Assembly: GCA_024222485.1 (NCBI GenBank)
Contig: JAAEPJ010000239.1
Span: forward strand, 1-46,956
Reading direction: 5' to 3'
From: a bacterium
GTDB taxonomy: Bacteria > RUG730 > JAAEPJ01
Length of the DNA: 46,956 nucleotides
The notes under the pieces: model-generated
Database searches by the model: none
Seen by the model: the letters and a program-made list of their open reading frames with translations, nothing else
What the model was told of the DNA's origin: nothing
Translations under genes and position numbers: made by a program
Shown here: positions 29,301 through 34,282 of the stretch, in pieces
How the letters are laid out: each line of letters starts with the position of its first letter
How positions within the stretch are numbered: position 1 is the stretch's first letter

Positions 29301-30816
29301 TATTCGCCTCATGCAAATACTGATCAGTTGATTCATTAATATCATTGTTTGCTGTTTGAGCAGCTATATTAATATCCCCAATAATATCATCTGCCTTCGT
29401 ATTCGTATCCTGTATAATATTAGCGGCATAACCTTTAATATTTTCAGAAATTTGATTAGCCTCAGATCTTCTCTTATAATCTAAGTTATCTATTTCTCCG
29501 ACTTTTTCCCCTTCTTCTAAGTGGATCCCAGGCTGATAACTCAAAGGGCCTAAACCACGAGTTGCATCATTAGACAGCATCAGCATCACATTTTTACTCA
29601 AAGTTGATGCTGTCGCTGTAAATTCCGATACTGAGTCAACCACATTCTCAGCACCAGAATTTAACATACTGGATGACCGATCTAATTGTGCATTTGCTTG
29701 TCGTGGGGCATCTTGCTCCATAATATCACGATAGTCATTAATCCTACCTATATACCCTCCATTTCCATCGACATTCTTAGTATTCACTTTATTATTAACA
29801 ATCTCTATATCACCCTTATTTGCTTTAACCTCATACTCATAAGCCTTGGTATAAAACCCATTATCTTCATCAAATAAAAAATCCTCAACTTCACCAACAA
29901 CATATAATTTTAAATCTATCAATGATATTGCTATACTCTCTTGTAAGGAACTTATACCAGCTTTAGTTTGATTAGTAATACTTGCAATATATGACTCTGT
30001 TTTTTCTGAAATTTCCAAAAGCTGAGCATTTGCTCCCGCACTCATATTATCCAAAACATTTAGATGATGCTTATCCATCCTTGATAACTCTCTATCTCTA
30101 GCTGATGCCAGTAATGCTTTTCGACGCTGCAAATTTGATATTTCTTTAGTTAACCTATTGATCGCATCCTTTTTATCATTTCTTTTCTTCATATCCTTGC
30201 TAGCATCAGCCAATTCCTTACTTCCTTTAATATTTCCTACTAAAGAATTACTAATAATCTTAGAAATAGGAGTCAATAAAGCTGACAGGGAAGAATCAGT
30301 CGTCATAGAGTTAGCGCTCTTTAACATCGCTTTCTTTTTATCCAGTGTTTTACCAATCCCATTAATCTTTCTAGAAAAATTATCGGCAGCATTGAATCTT
30401 GCTCCCATATAAGTATTATCAGATCCAGCTTTATTCTGAGACAAATTAGTTAAAACATCTTGCTTTCTTTTATCAGAGTTATCTCTTATTCCAGATATTT
30501 TATCATTAGTATTGGTTTGGAGATCGATAACACGGGAGTTTAAATTCATGTTAATCATTGAAACTTGCTCATAATACGTTTGCTCAACCGCTCTGTAATA
30601 CATCTCCGCAGTCTTATTTATTGCGTTTTTCTCTAAAGAACTTATTCTAGTCAAAGGAGTATCAAATTCATGCTTGTGACGCAATGACATAAGAGAGGGT
30701 AAAGAAGTCGAAGAAGCGTACGAGTAATCATTAATAATAAAACTTGTAAAAAATGTAACGAGTATGGTTGCCGTAATCGTCTTTAAAAACTTATTCTTTA
30801 AGAATCTATTCATCAT
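14305..30816 (-). CDS. Giant (5503-residue) exported/membrane protein with SecA-like ATPase core
   Basis: A single uninterrupted frame. Residues 1-35 look like a signal peptide (basic start, TITATILVTFFTSF, then ASS). Helical/coiled regions run to about 555. Two membrane helices lie near 561-611, with more hydrophobic segments near 870-898, 914-932, 975-992, 1055-1085 and 1195-1230. Between these is a Lys/Ala/Trp-rich amphipathic stretch (about 990-1195). Long coiled coils follow. Near 2790 is Walker A-like GMGGGKT, preceded by QQQVLMGVGTDAGGIMAL, and near 2900 IIDEADN. Near 3315-3345 are SPKSGRGMDYRG and QILGRVGRG, the helicase/SecA motifs V and VI. A second cluster of about four helices lies at 4474-4605, split by SES repeats. 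The only four cysteines are in hydrophobic segments. Its ATG overlaps the upstream gene's TAA by one base (TAATG), with GGGAGGG as ribosome site. The overall family is not recognised and its function is unknown. Confidence 0.9.
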   Translation of the reverse strand: MMNRFLKNKFLKTITATILVTFFTSFIINDYSYASSTSLPSLMSLRHKHEFDTPLTRISSLEKNAINKTAEMYYRAVEQTYYEQVSMINMNLNSRVIDLQTNTNDKISGIRDNSDKRKQDVLTNLSQNKAGSDNTYMGARFNAADNFSRKINGIGKTLDKKKAMLKSANSMTTDSSLSALLTPISKIISNSLVGNIKGSKELADASKDMKKRNDKKDAINRLTKEISNLQRRKALLASARDRELSRMDKHHLNVLDNMSAGANAQLLEISEKTESYIASITNQTKAGISSLQESIAISLIDLKLYVVGEVEDFLFDEDNGFYTKAYEYEVKANKGDIEIVNNKVNTKNVDGNGGYIGRINDYRDIMEQDAPRQANAQLDRSSSMLNSGAENVVDSVSEFTATASTLSKNVMLMLSNDATRGLGPLSYQPGIHLEEGEKVGEIDNLDYKRRSEANQISENIKGYAANIIQDTNTKADDIIGDINIAAQTANNDINESTDQYLHEANRVHHNEMRDLLRFIHDLGKYLEMIWPTNPGGTSIDDMIDAEVAAFKAYNLFRKDQAWIYVAAFVAVVMGIASVAAGSLISGCPCLAATLIVIGSLMILGTFVGVFIALAHNEALRAAHQDISQSYSDLEGELLDPDELPKGESSTLYEKFLQAQAEYQAAQDLFSGLFFRVFGIRGLKKVRRKIARIKKILAARGLGNLRHDQFRELQHLLFFFKKASKHRKFRKLVGAMEDLKASFNGYQTSLHELTTSDTKVTLDQDIRVYDREAGKWKVWKAGTKVSIGKIYKQFIFTGNVLSILQDAVKDDWVWDSHGNRKKMSDSGFSGFINTLSKGYRKAQTDFGNTMDNAAKGYAKMQGVDEGTWKYGLVTLPFSFIKSVVNFVAFTGADLVVHTAQGFQKGGDNFWEQLGSGAEAFAWGIAGMVTTVFENLLGFREGTFLHFFQTRNWGKGRVEEDKYGNRSYEDDAWSIKGKYFNPGAALGTIFVLVLMSGKGGLKAIAKGFKSFIKKLVKVIKSTWNGIKAVAKATWKGLTSFAKSKWKSFKNKTALEKLKFVQSVVIATILSPIILPVLLVRGGVKLLLKSIVKLASKIKKAGGLKKAIQQSKAWQSFKTVVKKAVRYEKLKIVGNLAKKAGKSAGWAITKAIFKSLGKKALSFLGFDQVWAKLKATGAGLKKAYQAIKSGAWKQAAKFALKALFVDFFGFVMSGLLVGGMTIILLTNPLGFLGIKFGSGLFHRYVLNQHRIKEYQAKAALKKSLGKSYLSKGRRGQSNLNLISEKSVGELINLLKVSGARRAAQSISSKGGYKSVGKKFTLKEFIKEVATGKMNTPFKSGELVLHLSPSAVNFLVQKYVASASTVNVVIVKNVAEKAKNKAILEGRAINESVASSLKTVAMEQLYRKSTAQLSELKTILNVAANIDRFPSELIEKLNALKEAIANQNISPAALKRLLQEVANLELVSKSGQKFSISTLEKLSGIDLIAEMLKSGGNGVITNAALKKLFLEKIQQKKGILQEVYSSKHSYAEQLQIKMVADYIESLVEKLNEYKKTKNLTEAEIASFERLVGDIRSGKSIRLILSNVNRSFSSVLNNSVVGKKKIIKVLEEFMRSNAAKNADVVRVLNNLNMLKGLDGQLLIKAFEVSRKTTGFAAEGFYQNKVKRLELLQYEKSVYTHIKDFFKPGKTKLGLELKTAKKILANIQLQRLVHKNIIMTEIVPDEALIKKGGVKYYKLAQKIGLKHFEKLMKLKSKVKVKNLNKGEFFERNTAIKNITKINMALEKSAKLIEQYILKKRKEKHDAIFEQYKAEASDMIALLNRDGSVSMADLIIKREIETNLKEMRTLENNLQQAAKQRYLELKNMNAKLQASREAGLGGADIITALKLKLDSKINIRKREINKLKEHILESPEGVKQIYEKQVSIEIYKTIKSHLHQQFVDSASNSSFHFFKPGRWRKSRVENNVNSYLNATAEIMIQKFKLGKIKLDGYSVDIGGGRSVNLVNQNLGKFFESAFTGLNITRGYYKKKRSIGEEYAENQNKVAKKRLQEYREKVLKLTTIDKLSYKNKLKNERNTVANTLAGQVSYGIDMTTPDSKNSSKEKIDQYLDSISKKIERLNEQKGKFYKRAHNKKLDKHIKALEKIKVEFENIKAETSKYYKDKLNTLTSEYLIHSGVEGVEFIGGLNGISISSSSTFLKLTYELQGRINRYNAYKKSSGWFKRGHDIGLSLAEFKNNNAEIAQEIREIMEQIKKDGVADIDIEAGLLNISYRKGSSGQLENIIKSIHSNIASEMSLPAVLFKNVLGNTKYQEYINQATTPVRKAELKVEFLKSDQYINHIKVIRAGVIHEIHSSLNLRPVEAFRLQALISKGKHRTIAEIQEFKILDNQRQQKNRYDTLNSKKNNNRSELTSSEARELKNLESAAIDRIEGNTLVSVIEAKFGSSLIEVMRGQPVEFVQSVMRKLGPQHVKYKILSKLAGVKKLEYMKLKVEVLSKLENTAKAEAKLYEMSDLAVLKELKKSPVKSNAEFREIKDMLERLSQAGQKIERLRKNNSQGLKKAKQVYKILEGGFKNKLKQLLKVSVSSNNTALQRAVDLIISREVNKTRDLINEYGELTSQGEARLKFLEQHIGRLKIKATDGYFKSLGVEESIVMSRMYELIKKEAIKKAEKLIEVDGQIKRMDELTSYDISRLTAEQIMGGENVEAILGNGIGYKQILKELFKLPGQITSAWEPKLSQLQADVYGVITLKMIEGHHKLKSGTGTTRDAAIHSSDFAFSQQQVLMGVGTDAGGIMALGMGGGKTRVYPTSLGRQSLMGQTPNNLTEILVSAPQEVPNMMGNKIYINKFFGIVLVNGTALHKVGKLGEYLVLAKKNGTKTAYVIYLDNRGHISYEMRIDIILEVLGDVGTKIIDEADNLALKQQSFRNAERMVASFRMKMRAANVLDIYERIRATHGLEYLFDKYTSKVSMDTKLGKLMVKETLKSPLFKGYKNKKGELSSIIQEVLRGRSEIINGSTIGGHKTDPVAGIQYGVKDGVSINSVASQIYEPFYRNGGRKFSIERFELQFGSLKDFKAEISRTISEAGTQEVLASNPGVKVKVYGGSGTTWGAKRISQAVSAPVYELAEASYAQYRFKVSVGSQVVQASKAAAMMGRILTNTGSSKGGLVIQDNANIKKNLLKFLEQSLPQKFLDKLKQVTDGVTRVSTLELALKPEIGGIINPIFNKPGGGYKGLGQLLREGVLKYENGAFRKVSTGAIVKVSLMDILKSRRASSALGLTNQQHAQAGLKKIYVIDNYTNPEVVSDLAKQVSEKGFMVLSSPKSGRGMDYRGSMELLVLDVASISKNDLLQILGRVGRGSSRNKFYREVVIEPNSVKARLESQIEIYQEKLKSYDKVANIKKNADGSYNTRFKKGKLKGNLEFEKQVKLEIRELREKILETESYIKKIKSGKDLGSDMAREIVKTSARMLGELKGDGATIYQLGEGIRNALLKLPLERMLETANSRDRASIQEMIEQVRNGRGRTADLIRAEKGKFKTSQEVFTKMMEGNIDASISVMEALIGRGWKNTLIRVKTKLTPYKKSAFVEDVSLRAEISARISDLKSGKAAIRQMKKRNWQEVRFEMKQRALKGEIITLSEINSSHSTNITAQLIDTAAYIARHLNPQRKMQGVQDIASRRSVKIVNKAVTGGSTQDVQRIETSDPQMLVETLKKMHKTRKMRANVSAIVIDPQLFKSLNKDSALLNQFERIVTDDTWGATLWGSKQLDVYTATTDKQLKDAQYLMVNGSQKRMDEIDVAFAEYEHLMRNIDYTDIYLGEEFSSLQLENEADIEFKASIESPNFGISEDLWREGGPFNLRIRLSEKRLNNLTKTDRELFLKNLRKEAQLKSQVEQRNITVDIVSNIREATKEEEDARLRQKLNNIVDITQALTIISQIIINDSEQEQSQIENGMREKIKEVESKLEEIDLREDTIKEESAALEFHKIVAKRAVFYNDIEKKALKNNLVDIALDFESLENIEKLGGKYNSKTYHIQTLKVLEEKYALNIKTSKKMIAMEDVLNSLLYVKEKHQLEDKLRETQESRFALERIQYGYITSLADQVTTRLNNSGSKDIVRAIDLSVDNGLIKDPLEKRAVRRALLERFRQEEVRKLAALKSSRHEMVNDIKRINTNKLQQLQIRKSLSTNTSKEENTKLEVNLIRRIRAGLEIRQRLDNKKAEFLGEGTVKAIEEGAVDKELGIISNENFINFFKEDIVVRSFPENSRLLFSSDANVVQLYLNLENAHQEVLFGRALKDREGNKGYIIKNNGGRKQLIVSEKIMRSIKKDIKNPWYRSLGRKIMLRKLSSIQKNDYIEILSKQIEYAMMEQAQNNDINELFDEIIISAEFSKEAEKGVKEAVERLNDRRNLLIGTSLNTLHVKTFVLKDTRGRLVDVYEAKKDRLVSRNSELDLSERAEDMSIFRGLISNEEFESMNEAKVIKFETEIVREWTTPFKWLLVISAALLVFAIILAITFIFVGALSIGSMAFLTVPFLLPSMLVLYKCYKSESKSESKSESKSESTSESTSFKSVAGVAAVVVLAMLALVAICFFWPTIFMSILLVFSYIAMGLAGLGVLASLFQPISAKIQTLWYKNIHPTYNSNVKVILKQLESKSGRVVIDLDSVKSRQYVKMAEDIYQEISENERLTQDIVFRRSGIYFGATDGKLKTQIKTWRSKEALYIRNTFKKEDVSRILFFENNRQARNSVVSQVKPDFEEGYFSEDMLIKNQKNVAETKDKLKSLGLDNGYKFLKTKIVSEFDGKSTPLIIDKVLPDKVVLNMKEEGIEYYNKNPIDFIKGLRQISLEYYSPNKDIEIILDNNGSKESKKFILELISFFQDEMIEKGSASHVTVQNTKGNLLNDKETDVRIEMLNKRVIKIDSSALGSKAELKEWLRKTLVSPELRGYYGELIFGVEDEIFDMEFDMEFDMENYYFNYEMKYSKDDLSNEAFGHERKGLFNWKGVLNDFYGENITIMSRSGKLIDQIESRMDTIKQEIKDEVFKIKTVRFTEQLKIDLQNIDLANIKTFIINKDFAKSSYEVMALARFLNREGFRGSIKVEGMNTQQNNVIDVYQETVNNVSTPVIRMERFSKKGEALKTFTSEEELEELLEGLKAEREKVEAVKKAEKAVRKVRKDLENISDYSIEKINAEIKKLTAKKAQLVDNTPEVSVKQARLITRKENWDKVQANLASISQQIKKLNKKDLINKRLLMSKRTNLLERIKKEDLKEPDSNQLKEAKKQKGSRAKQEKKIEKLDVKLKDQELKREKYDREILDNRLQFAKDILKSEKEKLEYSNYEIFINLDYRDAKLTRKQKRKLNKYIESGILGKATIAIRGDIIATNIEEIKTYTSQFSDKDIITLAKSDAEVKDIREAMKDGKLKDSLGLIQTDTFILPQMFMPVAAGNIMLGVSGSNKSYQAYTAVFKDVNQVDSLDMQKFMRSFARVTHELGVTLTLAKRKEISGQDDKIELDELRYLDTAA
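15956..15991 (-). repeat. Three 12-bp tandem units in the giant gene
   Basis: The unit TCCATATCAAAC (plus strand) occurs three times, the last with one change, and encodes FDME repeated three times in the giant protein. Because the unit is 12 bases, gain or loss of copies would keep the reading frame. Confidence 0.85.
17163..17224 (-). repeat. 12-bp tandem repeat encoding SESK/SEST in the giant gene
   Basis: About five copies of a 12-base unit (plus-strand form AGATTCACTTTT, with variants at one end) encode a Ser/Glu/Lys linker. It lies between the two pairs of membrane helices of the C-terminal cluster. The near-identity of the units suggests recent slippage; any change in copy number is in frame. 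Confidence 0.85.
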
Positions 30817-31493
30817 TATTCATCCCTCCCAAGGAATAAGTCTATTCCCTCAAGTACTTCAACATCATGTTGACTAATAACCACTCTTTGTAAATAACTA
30901 TCTAATTGTTCTATATCAACTACCCCACTTGCTAGCTCTACTTGAGCTTGATCTAAAAGTACATCACTCATATCTGTCCCTTCATTAATAGTTTTATAGT
31001 TTTTAATATCTCCACTATATTGAATTGTCTCTTTATTCGGTAGCTTACCAGAAACAGTATCTATAAATGAGAGTAAACTAAGATTACTTTTTTGCATCAT
31101 AAAAATATTGTTTGTAAAAACTTGTTCTGGAGCTACTACCTGGGAAACAAAACTTTGTGTGATAGGAGCAGCGTTCTCCACTTCAGCTTTATTATGAAAC
31201 AAAAAATAAAAACCTATGACGCTTCCGATAATAACAGTAGCCAAAACTGTCGTAAAGTGCATAACTTTAGCGAAATAGTGATACTTGTTAAGAGTTGGTT
31301 CAATTAACTTTACACAACTATACGGCATACTGGGTATTTTAAAAGAAGATGTTAAACTAGTTATATTTTCTTGAACATTTAAGAACTTAAGCATTTGATC
31401 ATCTGTATGAATCTGCTTATATAAATAATCCTTATAAACCCCCTGAGGTGTTTTAATATATTCGGAAATTAAATTTATAGCATTTGTATCCAT
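30816..31493 (-). CDS. Single-pass membrane protein coupled to the giant gene
   Basis: A 225-residue protein of unknown family. Residues 1-75 are hydrophilic and presumably cytoplasmic. One membrane helix (TTVLATVIIGSVIGFYFLF) lies near 80-100. The C-terminal 125 residues, rich in Val, Gln, Ser and Asp, should then face the periplasm. The layout of a short cytoplasmic part, one helix and an outer domain resembles anti-sigma or FecR-like regulators in topology only; no zinc-binding HxxxCxxC motif is seen. AGGGAGA precedes the ATG. Its TAA shares one base with the ATG of the giant gene, so translation is almost certainly coupled. It may be an assembly partner, anchor or regulator of the giant protein. 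Confidence 0.75.
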   Translation of the reverse strand: MDTNAINLISEYIKTPQGVYKDYLYKQIHTDDQMLKFLNVQENITSLTSSFKIPSMPYSCVKLIEPTLNKYHYFAKVMHFTTVLATVIIGSVIGFYFLFHNKAEVENAAPITQSFVSQVVAPEQVFTNNIFMMQKSNLSLLSFIDTVSGKLPNKETIQYSGDIKNYKTINEGTDMSDVLLDQAQVELASGVVDIEQLDSYLQRVVISQHDVEVLEGIDLFLGRDE

Positions 31494-31588
31494 TTTTATC
31501 TCCCTACCTCTTCCTTATTCATAAATTTAGAGTCACTAAAAAACAAAAAGTTTCACAAAACCATACTTTTTATTACTCAATTTAGTTG

Positions 31589-31594
31589 ATTATA
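31589..31594 (-). promoter_or_regulatory. Possible -10 element before the giant operon
   Basis: TATAAT on the minus strand, about 95 bases before the ATG of the 225-residue gene, in the 142-base gap after tonB. No good -35 hexamer is visible at 16-18 bases, so support is weak. The gap is nevertheless the only obvious place for an operon-specific promoter. Confidence 0.2.
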
Positions 31595-31635
31595 AAATGA
31601 GATGAGCTTAAGGAGATATCTACTCTATTAATAAT

Positions 31636-32463
31636 TTAAACTGAAAATACAAAAAAAACACCTAAGTTTTTTTCATTGTATTCTTCAGGCAAGGATGGAA
31701 AAGAATTTGATTTAGTAACAGCTTCTAAAGCACTTTTATCAAAAATAAGGGAACCTGATGTTTTATAGATTTTAGCTTCAATAATTTCACCAATTCTATT
31801 AATCTTAAAATAAATAGTACACTGAATACCCTTACCACTGACGGCTACTTGCTGCCAGTTCCTCCGAATTTTATTTTTTATAGTTCTGGCATAATAAATA
31901 AAATTAAAATTTTGCTCAAAAGTAACTGCTTCTGAAACATAGTCCTCAGCTTCTGAGTGTTGCTTTAGCTCAGATAGTTCCACGAGAAGTTTAGCATTAT
32001 TTTTGTTATCCCTACTAACCTCTGGTAATTTAGCTAGAACAAAATAATTATCTATTGGTTTTTGCTTGCTTTGAGTTTTAACTTCAGGCTTAGTTTTTGG
32101 TTTTTGCTTGCTTTGAGTTTTAACTTCAGGCTTAGTTTTTGGTTTTTGCTTGCTTTGAGTTTTAACTTCAGGCTTAGTTTTTGGTTTTTGCTTGCTTTGA
32201 GTTTTAACCTCAGGCTTAGTTTTTGGTTTTTGCTTGCTTTGAGTTTTAACCTCAGGCTTAGTTTCCGCTTTAACTTTTTGCTTTTTCTTCACATCTTTAA
32301 CCTTTAGTGAAACAGCTGTGATCTTAATGGGAATAGAAACATGATGATGAGAATCAAGAACTTTGCATAAAAATATAAACAGGATCAAAGCATGCAAAAT
32401 TAAAGAATAAATAAAAGAGTTACGAAAGATTTTCAAGATCATCTTTCGCAATTTGAGCTTCAT
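31636..32463 (-). CDS. TonB/TolA-type energy-transducing protein with repeat linker
   Basis: TonB-type proteins connect the inner-membrane proton-motive force to outer-membrane partners. The 275-residue protein has an N-terminal membrane anchor (SFIYSLILHALILFIFL, about 16-32). A Lys/Pro/Gln-rich periplasmic linker holds five near-identical 14-residue repeats (KPKTKPEVKTQSKQ), about residues 65-135. The C-terminal TonB domain includes RTIKNKIRRNWQQ, IYFKINRIGEI and FDKSALEAVTKSNSFP. The first ATG overlaps the end of the CpoB-like gene by 44 bases; an ATG 21 bases further in is an alternative. The order pal, cpoB-like, tonB on one strand suggests a Tol/Ton-like envelope unit. No ExbB/ExbD or TolB is in view. 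Confidence 0.88.
   Translation of the reverse strand: MKLKLRKMILKIFRNSFIYSLILHALILFIFLCKVLDSHHHVSIPIKITAVSLKVKDVKKKQKVKAETKPEVKTQSKQKPKTKPEVKTQSKQKPKTKPEVKTQSKQKPKTKPEVKTQSKQKPKTKPEVKTQSKQKPIDNYFVLAKLPEVSRDNKNNAKLLVELSELKQHSEAEDYVSEAVTFEQNFNFIYYARTIKNKIRRNWQQVAVSGKGIQCTIYFKINRIGEIIEAKIYKTSGSLIFDKSALEAVTKSNSFPSLPEEYNEKNLGVFFVFSV
32057..32266 (-). repeat. Five 42-bp tandem repeats in the tonB linker
   Basis: A 42-base unit starting GGTTTTTGCTTGC (plus strand) is repeated five times almost without change; single-base differences occur in the last copies. It encodes the 14-residue Lys/Pro/Gln repeat of the linker. Near-identity at the DNA level, including synonymous positions, points to recent duplication rather than ancient repeats. 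Confidence 0.92.
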
Positions 32464-33571
32464 CCAACTGAGGATATTTGTTAATTATTAAATCATACAA
32501 TTCCTTAGCTACATCAATTTTATCAAGTTGGACATATGATTTTGCCTGAATTAATATCATCCGTGGGATGGAATCTTCATTTGGGTAACTAGACAAATAT
32601 TGTGCAGCGACCTCAACAACTTTTTGCCAAGATTCAGTCATATAAAGACTAACGATTAAATCAAAGTGAGCAACCTTTAAATACTGACTTTCAGGATAGT
32701 CAGCTATTAATTTCTTAAATCCAGCAATAGCTTGTTGATACTCTTCTTCCCTAAAATAAGCTCTTGCCTTCTCATAAATCTTTAAATCATTGCTCCGCAA
32801 TCTATCAAGATCATCTTTAGCTATTTTTGAATCCTCTGATTCAGAATAGTTTTTCATGATATCTTGATAGATAATAACAGCCCTATCATCATCCTCTAAC
32901 TTTACCAAAGACTTGGCTTTTATTAGTTTTATTCTAGAAACAAATTCATCCTGTGGAGGTAAAAACTCTGCAAATTTATCAACCTGCTCGATAACCTTTC
33001 CCCAAGCGTTACTTGTATATAAAGTAACAACTAAATCATAGTTTGCTTGTCTAAAATACTGACTTTCGGGATATTCATTAATAATTTTCTTAAACCCAAT
33101 AATCGCTAAATCATAGCTTGCTCTGGAAAAATCTGCCCTAGCTGTATCATAAATATCTTTATCTTTAGTAATAATTGCTACTTTAGTAGAAATCAAAATA
33201 TCAAATAATTTTGTTTCGATCACTTCGAGCTTACTGTTAATTTTTTGCAAATGTTCTTCACTTATTTTGTAATCATTAAATCGAGTATTTCCTGCATCAA
33301 CTTTGCCGCTAATTTGATTAATATATCTATTTTGAATATCAATATTAGTCCGCAACTCTGCATTAATTTGTTTTAAACGGTCTATTTCCGCAACAATTTC
33401 ATCACGAACTTTAATATTCACCTTAATCCCTTCTTGCAAATTCTCATTAACTTTACGGCTCATATCATTCATTTCAATCTTAAGTCCAGCAATATCCTGT
33501 TGTGTCGCTAAACAACCTGTAAAAAATAAAAGTGAAAATAAAATTAAAAGTATTTTTTGTATTTTTTGCAT
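32420..33571 (-). CDS. CpoB/YbgF-like lipoprotein with TPR repeats
   Basis: A 383-residue lipoprotein. The signal peptide ends in the lipobox FTGC, with acylated C20. A coiled coil follows (about 25-100), then TPR-like repeats with paired patterns such as YDLAIIGFKKIINEYPESQ and YQQAIAGFKKLIADYPESQ, and NYSESEDSKIAKDDLDRL and KYPQLDEAQIAKDDLENL. The combination of N-terminal coiled coil and C-terminal TPRs is that of CpoB/YbgF, which works with Tol-Pal and PBP1B at the division site; a BamD-like role is a less likely alternative. It is followed by tonB (overlap) and preceded by pal on the same strand. Confidence 0.85.
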   Translation of the reverse strand: MQKIQKILLILFSLLFFTGCLATQQDIAGLKIEMNDMSRKVNENLQEGIKVNIKVRDEIVAEIDRLKQINAELRTNIDIQNRYINQISGKVDAGNTRFNDYKISEEHLQKINSKLEVIETKLFDILISTKVAIITKDKDIYDTARADFSRASYDLAIIGFKKIINEYPESQYFRQANYDLVVTLYTSNAWGKVIEQVDKFAEFLPPQDEFVSRIKLIKAKSLVKLEDDDRAVIIYQDIMKNYSESEDSKIAKDDLDRLRSNDLKIYEKARAYFREEEYQQAIAGFKKLIADYPESQYLKVAHFDLIVSLYMTESWQKVVEVAAQYLSSYPNEDSIPRMILIQAKSYVQLDKIDVAKELYDLIINKYPQLDEAQIAKDDLENLS

Positions 33572-33691
33572 TTTTTAGTCCTCGTTTAATAAGAATCAAT
33601 AAATTATTACAGTACACCCATTATTTAAGTCAGATCTACCATAAACACTATTCATCTCTATTGTAAAAAAAACTTAAAAATATAAAATTGC

Positions 33692-34279
33692 TTACTCAGG
33701 TTTATCTTTCAAAAGTAAAAATTTTGCTCTACGGTTTTTCGCATAAGCTTGTTTATTATAAGCTTTAACAGCTAATTTTTCCTCACCATAACTGATAGTA
33801 GCAATTCTTCTTGGATCTACGCCTAAATATGCTAAATACGCCCTTACACTACTCGCTCTATGCTGAGATAAAGACAAATTATATTCATTAGAACCAAGCT
33901 GATCAGTATGACCTTCTATCAAAATTTTCACTTTAGTGTTCATCTTCAACCATGTTGCATTTTTTTTAACAACAGCAATCTCTTCCTGTTTAATATCATA
34001 GCTGTCATAATCAAAATAGATTATATCCAGGTCAAATGTTTCTTCAATCTTTTTATTCCGAATCTCCGGTTCTTGAATAGAAAGTGGTGCTAAATAATCC
34101 AACGAGTTCTGCAATAAAGTATTTCTTTTGATGTCAAGGTCTAAATCACTCACATCAACAATCTTAATAGGCTTAATATCATAAACCTTTGGAACCGGTT
34201 TTTTTAAATGAGTAACAGTATATTTTGGCGCACAGGAAACGAGTAAACATGCTAGCAAAGTAAAATAAAAAATTTTCAT
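33692..34279 (-). CDS. pal: Peptidoglycan-associated (Pal/OmpA-type) lipoprotein
   Basis: A 195-residue lipoprotein that should link the outer membrane to peptidoglycan. The signal peptide ends at the lipobox LVSC (C16). The C-terminal OmpA domain includes IYFDYDSYDIKQEE, ILIEGHTDQLGSNEYNLSLS, and HRASSVRAYLAYLGVDPRRI followed by SYGEE and NRRAKFLLL. These include the usual diaminopimelate-binding D and R residues (TD near 105 and RR near the end). The gene begins 4 bases after greA's stop and is followed by the cpoB-like gene. Confidence 0.93.
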   Translation of the reverse strand: MKIFYFTLLACLLVSCAPKYTVTHLKKPVPKVYDIKPIKIVDVSDLDLDIKRNTLLQNSLDYLAPLSIQEPEIRNKKIEETFDLDIIYFDYDSYDIKQEEIAVVKKNATWLKMNTKVKILIEGHTDQLGSNEYNLSLSQHRASSVRAYLAYLGVDPRRIATISYGEEKLAVKAYNKQAYAKNRRAKFLLLKDKPE

Positions 34280-34282
34280 ATT

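Noticed and set aside
32062-32307. Plus-strand repetitive open frame
   Set aside because: It is the antisense of the TonB linker repeats and has no independent support.
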